Notes: generated by a model from the sequence alone, not told the origin. A stretch of 64,000 nt of DNA from Calliopum simillimum (GCA_951812925.1 OX638372.1:45196245-45260244), one strand, 5' to 3'. Counted from the first letter of the stretch, positions 21,001 through 32,460 are shown. A program made the numbers and translations.

Positions 21001-24000
21001 AGTGTTGCCAGTTCCCGAAATATAAATAGTACCCCTCGTACTTTATTCTGCTATTCGTTTCCGCACCACTTCACTCTGCTTGCCAAGTCAATTGTGGTAT
21101 GTTAAAATCCTATTAAATACAGCTTGTATTCAATATATATTCAGTGTAGAATGGCAACATCAACAGTCTACTTTGTGCTTAATAATTAAACACGCAAATT
21201 TATCTGTGTTAAATTAAGCACGTTTAGGGAATATTTTTAAAAAACCGCTAAAAGTCGAAAAATTTGATTTTATCGAATATTTCCTGAGAGGTTACTTTTT
21301 CGTAAATACAAATCAAGGCGTTAGGAAATAACGCCCAATGAAATAAGGCCCAAAAACGAAAACAAAATAATGTGCAAAAACAAAAACAAAATTTAAATTT
21401 TGGCGATAATCATTTTGGAAATAACGTCCAAAAATGTGGGCTTTGTTTTGTTTTATTTGGGCGTTATTTCGTTTTATTTTTAAAAAATTAAATAACGCCC
21501 AAAAAAAAAACAGAAACGAAATAACGCCCAAAAAATAAAATGACGTAATTACGCCCAAAATAAAAACGATATAACGCCCGAAAAGTATGAAATAAAGCCA
21601 AAAAACAAAAACGAAATAACGCTAAAATTATTTTCATATAAATTTGGGCGATAATCATTTTGGAAATAACGCCCAAATTTTTTTGTATGAAAAATATTAT
21701 TTGTAGAACCTGTCATTCACCACAAAAGAGATTTTAACACTTTTTATTGTATGACTCACCATTTTCATCAAAAAGCTTTCGAAATGAAAAGTAATTGAAA
21801 TCACACGGATTACGAAACAGGCCTGTATTACCCTTTTAATTTCGTAAAGTAAATGTAATTAAAATGTGCGTTCCCTTGATTCTTTAGCTATAAGGACCGT
21901 CAATTTACTTAAATCTCCAATCTATCGTTGACGATTTGTATAGGTATGAGAATAACACAGGCCTACAAAATTTGGCAAAGTTGTTTTACCAGACACCAGA
22001 CTATACTTTTCCGATGTATTTTGACGTGCTGAATCCAAATCTGGGGTCAAAATTGCTCCATTGGCTCAGGATTCTGAGATATCCTAACCTAAAAGTGCTA
22101 AAAACACTGTTTTGGCCTATATTTACGCATATATATCATCGCCTATCGATTTTTACTCTAAAACCTTAAAGTATGACCCATAATCTTTTAAATGCCGTTG
22201 AGTTTGCTCAAATATCTGTTTTTTTCACTGAGGTATGCCACTTTGGTTTGGCTCTTTTGATTGATGGGTTTGTGGAAAGAGTTGTTTGTTCACATACATA
22301 AATTCATAAAGTTTGAATTTTTCAAAGTGGCATATCTCAGTGAAAAAAGATATTTAAGCAAAATCAACGGCATTTAAAAGATTAAGGGTCATAATTTGAG
22401 ATGATATATACCGGTTTTGGAGTAAAAATCGATAGACGATGATATATGGGCAAATCCCAAAAACTTTTAACATCCCGCGTCCGTATACTGAATAGCGATA
22501 CTGAGCTGAATTTATACAATTTTAGATGACGGATATGAATCATTTTCATTGTACAGGTGTATGCTAACATGTTTATGAGACAAAAAATCGGATATGAAGC
22601 TTGTACGAATAGATATAACCATTTGAATGATCAGTTTATTCAAATTTGCCGTGTGTTGTAATATTTTATGATTATATCTGTATGCTGTACTCACGCCGTG
22701 TACTTTAGAATGTTGGTTTTCAGTAAAAACTGTACTGAATCGATAACTCTTTTGAATAGGATAATGCAAATATATGTGCATAGCTTCTATAAAAAACTAC
22801 AGGGTGCTAAAGAAGCGTCCGTCAATTTCAAAATTTTTCATATGCGAGTCTTTAAAACAACTTTACAGCCACGCCGTCTAGAATTTCAGGATTTTCATGA
22901 TGGGGTTAGATTGTTTTTTCGAAACAGAAAAGATCTACGAAAACTAAATTAGCGTGCCATTCACAGTTTTTGTTATACAGGGCTAAATGTTCGAGGCAAA
23001 AAAACGTAAATGTGACTGAAAAATCGTTTAAACCGACGGCATACGAGAAACATCATCTTGACATTCAAAAAATGTTTTGTGAAAAAGTGCTTAGAATTGC
23101 TTAAAATTAATATATTTTTTACATATTAACATATTCTTGTCTGGATACGGTCATAATATAACGTTTATATATGATATAAAACTGTAAAGTAATAATAAAA
23201 TAATTTATTTCATTCAAAATGTATTATTTTTTACGCCGCGTAAATTAAATGGTTAACGTTAACGATTTTTTACTCCCAAAACACATCTCTTGACGGTAGA
23301 ACTCGAGAAAACCATGTGCCTTAAAAATTTTTACTTCTTTTTTTTTTCATAATGTTAAAAGTTTTTGGGATTTGCCCATATAAGCGTAAATATAGGCCAA
23401 AACAGTGTTTTTAGCACTTTCAGGTTAGGATACCTCAGAAACCTGAGCCAATAGAGCAATTCTGACCCCGGATTTGGATTCAGCACGTCAAAATAAATCG
23501 GAAAAGTATAGTCTGGTTTCTGGTAAAATTTTTTGTAGGCCTGTGTAATCGAATAGTATACTACAGATCATGTTCTTTTGTTTTTGATATCTACATTAGA
23601 GGTGCTTTAAGAATGTATGGAAATCCTTAGTAACAACATTTTGATACTTGACACCCCTAAATTTTGTGAGGTCGGAAAAAAAATGAGTTTGCAAAACAAA
23701 TTTTGGCGGTGGGGTGAGGGTAAAGGTTGGCGCATCGAGGTCAAAGGTGAGAGAAAAAGAGAAAAATTTACATACAGCCCTACAAATAATTAGGGATCAC
23801 CTCTGGAGGGGTCAAATGTGTGACCGACCCACATTATTTCCCCCCCCCCAACATTTTTACCATTCATACTTACCCTCTATCTCTAAGCCCTAACAAAATT
23901 GATATTTTAGGAAATCGACCCCCACCACTCCCTGGGTGCCCGTAAAAGGGTCAAATGTATTGTATGTATGTATTCTCCTTTAACTCCTAGGAGGAGCATA

Positions 24001-27000
24001 GGGCCAATATGAAATCTCTCCATTTGTCACGATCCCTTGCGATGACTTTGATCTCTTGCCACGATTTTCCCGATTCTTGGATTTCCTTTTCCAACGACCT
24101 TTTCCAGTTGGTTTTGGGTCTACCACGTCCTCTACTGCCTTGTGGATTCCACTCAAGGGCCTGGCGACAAACTTCGCTGTGTGGTTTCCGGAGAGTGTGA
24201 CCAATCCATCCCCATTTGCGCAGCTTGATCTCGTTTGCTATAGCCTTCTGTTTGCATTTTTGATGTAGCTCGGCATTTGATATAGTGCGAGGCCACCAAA
24301 CCTTTAATATACGCCTTAAGCATTTGTTGACGAATACTTGCAGCTTGTTTGTTAGTTGTTCAGTAACAAGCCATGTTTCGCACCCATATAACAAAACCGA
24401 TTTCACATTCGAATCAAAAATGCGCACTCTCGTTTTGGTGGATATAACGGATGAAGACCATATTTTGTTCAGTTGAGCAAACGCGCCTTTTGCTTTTGCT
24501 ATTCTTGAGTTGATATCCTCTTTTGCGCCACCATCCATGGAGATAATGCTGCCTAGATACGTGAAGCTATCGACGTTTCCGATGTCATCACTGCCAGCTT
24601 TAAACGTCATGTCATTGCTTGCGTTTAGCTTCATGCTTTTAGTCTTGGATACGTTGATTTTTAGGCCGGCCTTTTGTGATTCCAAGACAAGGTCTTCAAT
24701 TTTGCTTTGCATATCTGAATGTTTGGACGATAAGAGGCAGATGTCGTCAGCGTAGTCGAGATCTTCCAGATGTTCGGTAAAGTTCCATTGAATACCCCTT
24801 TTGGCCTTATTAAGAGCTTTATCTAAGATATCATCAAGAACGATAAGGAAGAGTGATGGTGATAGTAAACACCCCTGCCGTACGCCTGAATTAGTGGTGA
24901 ATGTCGGTGACAACAACCCGTTGTGTAACACACTGCATTTAAAGCCTTCATATTGTGCACGTACTAAGTTTATGGCCTTTGCGGCAATACCTCTTCGTTG
25001 CAGTGACGCCCAGATGTTTTCTCGGGAGACACTGTCAAAGGCAGTGCTATAGTCAACGAAGACAAGTTGAAGTGCAGCACGCCACTCGCATGATTGTTCG
25101 ACAATTATTCTGAGCGCGTTGCTGCTTTCGAATGGCTGAATCAAGTTTTTCGCTTACCCTGCTCAGAAGAACTTTCGTCAGTACTTTTGATGGAACTGAG
25201 AGCAAGGTGATGCCTCTATAGTTTCGGCACTCGCTTAGGTCACCTTTTTTCGGTAATTTGACTAACATGCCATGTAGCCAATCTTCTGGCAAACGCTCTT
25301 CACTCCAGATTTTGTTGAGCAGAGGATGGAGAATTTTAGCTGATGTTACGGGGCATGCCTTTAGCAGTTCAGCTGTTATTTGATCTATACCGGCGGCCTT
25401 GTTGTTTTTCATGCTTTGGATAGCTTTCACAATTTCATCAATTGTAGGCGGCGGTGTTTGTATTCGACTACTACTGCGAGTCATTGCGGCAGTTGTAGTT
25501 GGTGATTCTGGTTGCAGGGATGTGGTAGACATGGGATTTAGTATATCGCAAAAATACTCTTTCCATCTGTTTAGTTGGTCGTCTGCAGATGTTAAGAGAC
25601 TTCCGTTTTTGTCTTTGATAGGGCGGCTCTGTTGGAGTTTTCTGCCTGATAATCTGCGGGTGATATCGTAAAGCTGCCTGAGATTTTGAGCATTTGCAGC
25701 GCTTTCGGCTTCGCTCGCGAGGTCGTTATACATTCTTCTTTTGTCTTGTCTGCACGATCGCCTGACTTCTTTATTGAGAGAGTTAAAGACCTTTTCGGCG
25801 ACGTTCTTTTGCGCTCTAGTTTTAGCGTCGTCTCTCAGTTTTTTCGCGCTTCTTCTTTTTTCGACAAGACCCCACGTTTCCTCGCTCATCCAGTGCTTCT
25901 TGTTCGAGGGTCGAAACCCAAGTATTTTTTCACTGGAGTTTAAGAACGCAGCCTTAGCGGCCCTCCATGATGTTTCAATACTTCCACCACAATCGAACGG
26001 AACTGTTTTAAGTTCTTCTACGAAAGATCTGCGTACCTCATCGTTCTTAAGCTTAAGCACGTCGAATTTTTTTGCTACAGATTGTTCGCTGGGACGTTTA
26101 TTAGCGGCAAGTTTTAGTCGAATGACCGCGACGATAAGATGGTGGTCGGAGCCTATGTCAGCGGCCCTCTTTACTCGTACGTCCAGAAGACTCCCTCTCC
26201 ATTTTCTGCTAATGCAGAAGTGGTCGATTTGGTTTTCAGTGGTGTTGTTTGGAGACACCCAAGTAGCTTTATGGCATTTTTTGTGTGGGAATAGCGTACC
26301 TCCAACGACAAGACCGGCTGTATTGCAGGCGTCAATGAGAAGCTCTCCATTGTCGTTTCTCGCACCCAAGCCATGTCTTCCAATCACGTGCTCTAGGTTA
26401 AGGTTTTCTGAGCCTACTTTGGCATTCAAATCGCCCATAACCATTATGATGTCGTTCTTGTGAGCACTGTTTATTGCTGCAGCGAGCTGGCTGTAGAATT
26501 CATCTTTGGTTTCTCTCTCTGCCAACTCTGTGGGCGCGTATGCTTGGAAGATGGTAATATTTCTCGCGGGGGTTCGAAATCTGCACCAAATGAGTCTTTC
26601 GTTTACAGGTTTCCATTCCATTACTGCCTTTACTGCAGTTTTACTTAGCAAAAATCCAACTCCATCCCTGTGGATGTCATCTTGCGATCTACCGGAGTAT
26701 AGAAATTTTTCGCCGTCAGGAAGTACATATTCGCCGGCACCGTTCCATCTACACTCGCTTAATCCCAATATCTCAAGGTTGAATTTGTGGAGTTCTCTAA
26801 CGGCTTGGTGTATTTTGCCTGGTTCATTTAGAGTTCGGACATTCCAAGAGCCGATGCGTGTTCGAGTTTTCATCGAAAGGATTTTAAAATTTTGAGAAAC
26901 CATATTGGTTCCAGTTATAGGAGAATCATTCCTAACTATGCATGTTTCTTGCACCTCCAAATCCGATGTGCATGCTGCCGAGGCAGGTGGATTAACCACA

Positions 27001-29775
27001 CTCTGGTGGGTACCACTTGGAGAGTTATTTCCCATCGTTTTCCGATCCATGCTTCATTAGTATAATCTTCTCGGCAACGCCCCACGCAGTAAGTTATAAG
27101 CTTAAAGCTGGATCCGGCAAGCGCTGCAAATATAGTGGCCAAATTCACTTTTAATTTCAGCCGTCCAATCTGGAACAGACGCTGACCTGGGAGCCGCCCA
27201 ATCTGGATCAGACGCTTCAGGATTTCGACAAGATGCTTATTTTAAGGCGGCATCGACTCGCCTTGTCAGTGCCAGTTACGGGCATTGTGGGTTTTTCTTT
27301 CGAGGCGCAACGCTGTCCAACGCTACACCCTTCCACACCCTGGCTGGTCACCCGCTTTTAGTCGCCTTTTACGACAGGCATGCTTACCTCGGGCATATTC
27401 TGACCCCTTACCCGCAGGGGTCCCTAATATTTTTTCCTCCCCAACATTTTTTCCCAACATACTTACCCTCTATCTCTGACTCTTCAGGAGACTCCCATAC
27501 AAAATAAATGTCATAGACATGAAAAATATGGAAAGGAAATCGTCAAATAGGCCCATAACTGCCCAGAAGTCACTCCTAAATGAGTCAAATATATGACCGA
27601 CCCCATTAGACCCTCTCCAAAGTTTTTCCTCAGCATACCTGCCCCCTATTTCCAATCCTTAAAGGGGCTCGGATAAAAAGTTAATGTTTTTATATAAAAT
27701 GCCCCAACTGCCGTAACTGAACCACGGATATTCCTAGAAGGATCAAATGTATCACCGATCCCCATTATTTTTTTGCGACCTATATTTTTTCCCCTCATAC
27801 TTACCCCCTATTTTCAACCCTGAAAGGGGCTGCCATACAATTTTTTTTTTTATAAATTTTCCTAGAAATAATGGGGGTCGGTCATACATTTGACCCTTCT
27901 AGGGGTGCTCATGGTCCAGTTAAGGCAGTGGGGGCAGTTTTTAAAAAAACCGTAACTTTGTATGGGAGCCCCGTTAAGAATTGGGAATAGGGGGTAGGTA
28001 AGCTGTAAGACTTTGGAGAGGGGATAATGGGAGTCGGTCATATATTTGACTCTTCTAGGAGAGACTCCTGGGCAGTTATGGGCCTATTTGACGATTTCCA
28101 TTCCATATTTTTTATGTCTATGACGTCAATTTAGTACGGGAGCCCCCTAAAGAGTCAGAGATAGAGAGTAAGTATGGTGGGAAAAAATATTGCGGAGGAA
28201 AAAATATTAGGGGCCGGTCATACATTTGACCCTTCTAGGGGCACCCTGGGAGTTATGGGGGTCGATTTCCCAAAAATGTCAATTTTGTATGGAAGCCTCC
28301 TTAGGGGCTAGAGATATGGGGTAGGTATGCTTGGTAAAAATGTTGGGGGAGAAAAAATAATGTGGGTCGGTTATACATTTAAACCCTCTAGCGGTGGCCC
28401 CTCTTGTAGGGCTGTAAGTAAATTGTTTCTCCTTTTCTCTCATCTTTGACCTCGATGCGCCAACCCTTACCCTCACCCCACCCCCAAAATTTTTTTTGCA
28501 AAATCATTTTTTTTTTCTAACCTCACAAAATTGAGGGGTGTCAAGTATCAAAATCAAAAATTCGTGCACTAAAACACCCCTACTCTACATACACTGAAAT
28601 TGGAAAATTTTTGATACAACTTTTTACTTACTTTGAATGGCAACCTCCACTAACGATTAGAAGCTCACATTTCATCATTAAAAGTTGTTCATTATCTTCT
28701 AAATTTGAATTTGGTAAAAAGTGTTCAAATCTATGAAGTATTTTCAGAGCACTTTTATATAATTTACACTCCATCAGATATGTTGCATGTGCAATACATG
28801 ATGCAATAAATATTTCTTTATTGGCTTCAATACCAACTGTAGGATATTAAAAACAAAAGAGGTTATTCCTTAAAGTCATGATACACAGTGGACATTTCGC
28901 CCATTTACCTTGAGCAATAATTTTCGTAGCATTTGATGCTAAATCAGCTGCACTTTGTGGCATAAATTGTGAAATTTGCTTAGCATATTTTAAGCTTTTT
29001 TTTGCTAAATAAAATGAAGCTACTTCGGATAGTGTACGTATTGGTCTACCGGAGGATATGTCGGTACTACCTTTTGTATACATTGAGCTATCTTCAAACC
29101 ATGTTTGACCTTTGCTAAGTTCCATTGCTTTTTTCAGATAATGTATAGCAATTTTGAGGTCATCACCTGCAATGAAAAATTAACTCAAATTAAGCTTACT
29201 TTAAAAAAAAAAAATAAAAAATTACCAAATTCGCCTAAATATATTCCGTACTTGAGAAAAATACGTGCTTCCATTTCTGTTGCAGCAATACCAACGCTAA
29301 CTGTGTCCTTTTTCTCCACAATATGCACAATGATTTTGTAAATTCTTTCAATCAACCATTCGTATTTGTTGCTATTCGTTTCGAGCAATAAAATTATTTG
29401 ATATAGCAAACGATATGATGTCGATATTCCAGCACAATTCTGGAAAAAAGCGGCCTTCTCCGCATTTATGCTGTTCTCATAGATTGCCATCAGTAAATCG
29501 TAATCATCGCTAATTCGATCACGTATCGATCCATGGTAAAACAGTTCATTTTCTCTGATGACCAAACAACTAAAATGACGTGCAGACTTAACGCAACCTT
29601 GCTCGTAAAGTTCTTGTATCAGTGTTTCGTAGATATGTTTTGCATTGTCTTTCAGACGACGCGCCTCAATAAAAGTCAATGGTCGCACAGCTTCAGCTTT
29701 TGCTTCTTCCTCATCTTTGGATTGATTAGATTTTCTTATATTAAATACACGAAATCCTTTCTTGTGATCAGGCAT
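18037..29775 (-). CDS. TTC29-like tetratricopeptide protein, paralogue B (4 exons, 10-kb third intron)
   Basis: Exons on the minus strand are 29775..29226, 29166..28909, 28836..28632 and 18544..18037, giving 506 residues with the frame intact. Phases 1, 1 and 2 are the same as in A and C. The N-terminal region has RRLKDNAKHIYETLIQELYE and ARHFSCLVIRE; after it come KYEWLIERIYKI and LKKAMELSKGQTWFEDS (exon 2). Exon 3 has a TPR-like pair (HATYLMECKLYKSALKIL). Exon 4 has a TPR-like DAFKQAKKLFIEV, the conserved YLLAKLQADELFPYFLDLL and YRLRQWKNRCKPFW, then a short tail ending DDRYI. Role as for gene A: probable axonemal/sperm-flagellum protein, inferred from TTC29. It is divergent from gene C, about 5.3 kb apart. 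Introns 1 and 2 are 59 and 72 bp, while intron 3 is about 10,087 bp and full of transposons. Whether it is spliced efficiently is unknown. Confidence 0.7.
18870..19155. repeat. AATAACGCCCA-rich minisatellite element
   Basis: Many copies of AAATAACGCCCA/TGGGCGTTATTT with AAATTTGG...GATAATCAT between them. The right end reads GGGCGTTATTTTCTAACGCC, close to the complement of the left end of the 21318 copy. Confidence 0.7.
19691..20097. repeat. Four copies of the dyad GTAACGCGAGTTACC
   Basis: The core TAACGCGAGTTACC occurs at 19692-19705, 19716-19729, 19904-19917 and 20084-20097, always in the same orientation. In the third copy it is the full dyad GGTAAC-GCGA-GTTACC, with 6-bp arms around a 4-bp spacer. 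Sequence between copies differs, so this is not a simple tandem repeat. It could be a protein-binding site array inside a decayed element. No ORF is linked to it. Confidence 0.75.
20469..21034. mobile_element. mariner-type MITE with ~150-bp inverted ends
   Basis: GGGTGCTATTTATATTTCGG at 20469 is mirrored by ...CCGAAATATAAATAGTACCC ending at 21034. The similarity runs inward about 150 bp to GTTTTGTTTACAGTGAGTTA. Inside, the minus strand encodes a piece of mariner transposase with an internal deletion (GNKAPSKTTVYRYIVN, then LVVKKICSRWIPNNLS, near 20620-20785). TA dinucleotides lie close to the ends but an exact TA duplication at the right side is not clear. Confidence 0.75.
21318..21695. repeat. 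AATAACGCCCA-rich minisatellite element with defined left end
   Basis: It begins GGCGTTAGGAAATAACGCCC and continues with many AAATAACGCCC and AAAAACGAAATAACG words, in both orientations. It is the same family as 7780-8090 and 18870-19155. Confidence 0.7.
21956..23545. mobile_element. Inverted-repeat element with CACAGG ends and TAA target duplication
   Basis: The left arm (21956 to ~22250) is mirrored by a right arm that is split in two: 22320-22447 and 23378-23545. The termini are CACAGGCCTACAAAA and its complement, with TAA at 21953-21955 and 23546-23548. A 3-bp TAA duplication suggests a PIF/Harbinger-type MITE. The right arm is split by the insertion at 22448-23377. The small element at 46094-46462 has related ends. 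Confidence 0.75.
22448..23377. mobile_element. 930-bp inverted-repeat element, GGGCAAATCC ends, ATAT duplication
   Basis: The termini GGGCAAATCCCAAAAACTTT and the complement ending at 23377 are matched over about 26 bp. ATAT flanks both sides (22444-22447 and 23378-23381). The uninterrupted sister sequence of the insertion site is present at 22126-22150 in the opposite arm of the host element and has one ATAT where this copy has two. No credible ORF is present. It shares terminal sequence and duplication size with the element at 54598-56464. Confidence 0.8.
23966..27424 (-). mobile_element. RTE-clade non-LTR retrotransposon, nearly full length
   Basis: On the minus strand it starts near 27424 with GTAAGGGGTCAG and a 5' UTR (CATGCCTGTCGTAAAAGGCG). 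The ORF runs from 27050 and the 3' end lies just after the stop (TAGGAGTTAAAGGAG) with a short ATAC repeat (ATACATACATACAATACA), the microsatellite-like tail typical of the RTE clade. It is inserted in a plus-oriented unit of the foldback element 23638-28554. Three other 3' fragments of the same family lie at 12672, 38240 and 61090. Confidence 0.85.
23987..27050 (-). pseudogene. RTE endonuclease/reverse-transcriptase ORF with frame-breaking deletion
   Basis: The first part (27050 to ~25095) holds an apurinic-type endonuclease: GSWNVRTL, LGLSECRWNG, YAPTEL, MVMGDLNAKVG, and the QIDHF...GSDHHLIV end. It continues into fingers/palm of reverse transcriptase (KAAGIDQITAELLK, YRGITLLSVPSKVL). The second part (25144 to 23987) continues in another frame with FVDYSTAFDSV, GVRQGCLLSP, the catalytic box DLDYADDICLLSS, FTYLGSII and the GHTLRKP...[11 protein letters not shown] tail. 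Between RKQQ and ALRIIVEQS about 14 residues usually present in the clade are absent and the frame changes. A small deletion therefore inactivated an otherwise well kept copy. Confidence 0.85.
27430..28480. repeat. ~200-bp units inverted around 27850
   Basis: Repeated blocks hold TCAAATGT...GACCGACCC, CATACTTACCCCCTATTT and GGGGCTCCCATACAAAAT-like words. Left of about 27850 they read in this orientation; right of it they read in reverse complement, forming the centre of the foldback element. Confidence 0.75.
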
Positions 29776-30481
29776 TTTAATTCTAAGCGTTAATTATTAG
29801 GGATTTTTAGTGTAAATTGGTATGTATGTATGTACTATATAAAAATATGTAAATATTTATGTAAAAATAAAATTGTAAGTTTCGGGTGAAACTGAAAGAA
29901 CAATACTATTTGAAAAATTTCAAATATTTGAGTTATAAAAACTTTATCACTTTTTACAAAGTTTTTTTTTTATTTATTAAATTTGTACTTTGGTTCGATA
30001 GTATACGTAGCCCAGGAAAATAAGACGAAAAAAGAGCTGCTGTGCGAAATAATTACAAAAGAATTTTTTTCACCGGGATTGTCTTTATTAAAGCATGATG
30101 AATAATGTGTAAAAAGTCCATTGAAGTCCATTGTGCGCATAAAAAGTTATTCAGGCTCAAAGGTCGCTAAAATCAGTTTTTTGCAAATGTCTCGCTAACG
30201 CAAACTTTTACAGAAAAATTTTTCTCCACAATTTTGTAACACAGGAAATTTCATATGTAAAGATGTAAAAAATGTTTTTGTGTAGCTTATAGTTTAAGAG
30301 ATAACTCAATTTAAAAAGTTGTGCACAGTTTTTAAATGTAAATGCTACGTATAAGTTCATATTACCTGGAGACCGATCCCTGCTCGATCAACAATCTGAT
30401 CTTATTATTTTAGTCGATGTTTTTATTCATAGCTATTTTTTGTTATGAAATTCGTACCTTTTCACCTCCAATTGGACACGC
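29776..30481. promoter_or_regulatory. Upstream region of gene B with a dispersed repeat
   Basis: It is by position the 5' flank of gene B. No core promoter motif can be named safely. From 30130 to 30350 it carries the AGTTATTCAGGCTCAAA / CAAATGTCTCGCTAACG repeat also found at 11130-11785 and 41940-42120. Confidence 0.35.
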
Positions 30482-30484
30482 TTA

Positions 30485-30782
30485 CTGTCATACCTAAATT
30501 GGAGCGTCAGCGTTATTTTATTGTCAAAAATTTCTCATGTACATACAATTTGTATGGCGCATACCGAAATTGCCAACGCTCAACGCTGAGCTATTCGAAT
30601 TTCCAATTTTGACAAAGCGTTATGGAGTGAAGTTAGCTGCAGAAAATTAAAAAAAGAAACAACAATATGATTTTGACAAACAAATGACTTCAACGCAACG
30701 CTCTTTATTTCGGTATGGCGCTTGACGCTTTTGTGTAACGTTAAATAACGCAACGCCTGACGCTCCAATTTAGGTATGGCAG
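30485..30782. mobile_element. 298-bp MITE with TTA target duplication
   Basis: The ends CTGTCATACCTAAATTGGAG and the complement ending at 30782 match over about 30 bp, including GCGTCAGCGTT-like sequence. TTA lies at 30482-30484 and 30783-30785. The 3-bp TWA target fits a Harbinger-derived MITE. The interior repeats AACGCT/GCGTT words and has no ORF. Confidence 0.8.
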
Positions 30783-31099
30783 TTACAAAATGATAAATTA
30801 ACCGATGAGAATAATAATAAGAAAAAACTCGGAAAGTATCGAAAGGTATAGAGCAATATCAAGAACTCCAAATTTTTTTGGTGAAATAGAGTGCCCTAAA
30901 ATAAATAAATGGGATATGCCACGCACCTAAAATATTTTGTCTTTTGTATGGCGGCTGAAATATCTTATCTTCAAAGGATCATAACTCAGAAAATAAGAAT
31001 CCTATTGGAAAAATCTGTAAGGATATTTGGATAAGGAAGAGTGTAACTATCCGATGCTATTAATAAAAAAGAAGTTCACATTTTCTTGTAGCTACGCTG

Positions 31100-32460
31100 T
31101 AAGACTGAACACAGCGTTTTCTTTAACTTCAAGCAAGGATATTTCAAAATCCTGCAGGTATAATGACAGTTCTGCTGATGAAGACGGATTCAGCGTCAAA
31201 ATGTACATAAGACTGCATATAAGAATTAAACAGTTCATTCCATTTTTTTTTGTGCCTGAGTTATTAACAAAAATTTTTATGTTGATAAAAAAGTGGGCGT
31301 GGCAATTATTAAACAAAGCATTCTTTTTATTATGCTTTAGATACTCCTGATCCAGATTCGCATACCAAATTTCATCAAAATATGTTGTATCATTTGCGAG
31401 AAACAGCATTTAATGTGTTTTACTTGTATGGGAGGTTCCACGCGCACTTTCGATATTTTGCCTACTTTCAGGTCGTAGGTGCCTAATAGCAAGTAAACTC
31501 CCTACAGTTAAATTCAGAAAGATTGCTTTAGTAGTTTTCTTTTTATAGCACATTATATTTTTGTGGGCGGTGCCACGCCCTTCAACGAGTTTTCTCAATA
31601 TAATGGCATATCACATATTAATTTTTGTTTGCAGAGGTAAAATCTCCTAAATTTTCATTAAAATCGTTATAGTCGTTTTCGAGTAATATTGAATCAAAAT
31701 TTTCAAGGGCTAACAAGTGGGCGTGGCACTTTTTCGATCCCGCCCACTTTTCGTTTGTTACAAGATATTATTAAGCAGTACCTACATACCAAATCTCATT
31801 AAAATACCTTGTAACATTTGCGAGAAATAGCATTTAAAGTATTTTGCTTGTAGGTTCCACGCGCAACGGCGATATTTTGCACGCTTTCAGATCAGAGATG
31901 CCTTATAGCAAGTAAGCTCCCCACAGTTAATTTTAGAATGATTACTTTATTAGTTTTCTTTTTATACCGTATTATATTTTTGTGGGCGGTGCCACGCCCT
32001 TCAACGAGTTTTCTCAATATAATGGCATATCACATATTAATTTTTGTTTGCAGAGGTAAAATCTCCTAAATTTTCATTAAAATCGTTGGAGTCGTTTTCG
32101 AGTAATACTGAATCAAAATTTTCAAGCGTTAAAAAGTGGGCGTGGCACTTCTTTGATCCCGCCCTTTTTTTGTCTGTCACAAGGTATTATTAAGCAGTAC
32201 CCGCCTACCAAATTTCATTCAAATACCTTGTATGGTTTGCGAGTTATGACCAAACCAAATTTAAAATTTTGGGCGGTGCCACGCCCCCTGGTGAGCATTT
32301 AAAAAGTTCAAACCTAGCTCATTCTTCATTGTATGTTAATATCTAACACTGTTCCAAGTTTCATTAAAACCGCTGTACCCGTTTTCGAGAAAAAGTTTTG
32401 CACGTTCCAAACAAACATACATAAGTACATACAATTTTATCTCGTATAAGAAGAGAAGAT
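31100..32460. repeat. GGGCGTGGCA-rich tandem repeat, period 419 bp
   Basis: TGTGGGCGGTGCCACGCCC begins at 31562 and again at 31981, and about 300 bp after each is nearly identical. Further GTGGGCGTGGCA words occur at 31293, 31720 and 32137. The block ends near CTCGTATAAGAAGAGAAG (32440-32457), which also ends the related piece at 33966-33986. Confidence 0.75.

Larger units (their letters stand above)
23638..28554. mobile_element. Large foldback element hosting an RTE insertion
   Basis: The left end (TTTTGATACTTGACACCCCT, then AATTTTGTGAGG) is mirrored at 28521-28554. The similarity continues inward through the GGTTGGCGCATCGAGGTCAA and ...TCAAATGT...ACCGACCC blocks (23720-23835 and 28380-28470). 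The interior consists of ~200-bp units with GGTCAAATGTATGACCGACC and related words, plus-oriented up to about 27840 and minus-oriented after it. Removing the RTE copy leaves roughly a 1.4-kb palindrome. Confidence 0.75.
18545..28631 (-). other. Intron 3 of gene B, expanded by nested transposons
   Basis: The paralogous introns are 68 bp (A) and 57 bp (C). Here about 10 kb separate a GTAAGT donor (28631) and a TTTAG acceptor (18545). It holds two AATAACGCCCA clusters, a GTAACGCGAGTTAC motif group, a mariner MITE, an inverted-repeat element with another element inside it, and a foldback element with an RTE retrotransposon inside it. Confidence 0.7.

Noticed and set aside
25399..26895. Plus-strand frames up to 240 codons opposite the RTE element
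   Set aside because: They lie antisense to the RTE endonuclease/transcriptase ORF, which has clear motifs; the antisense translations have none.
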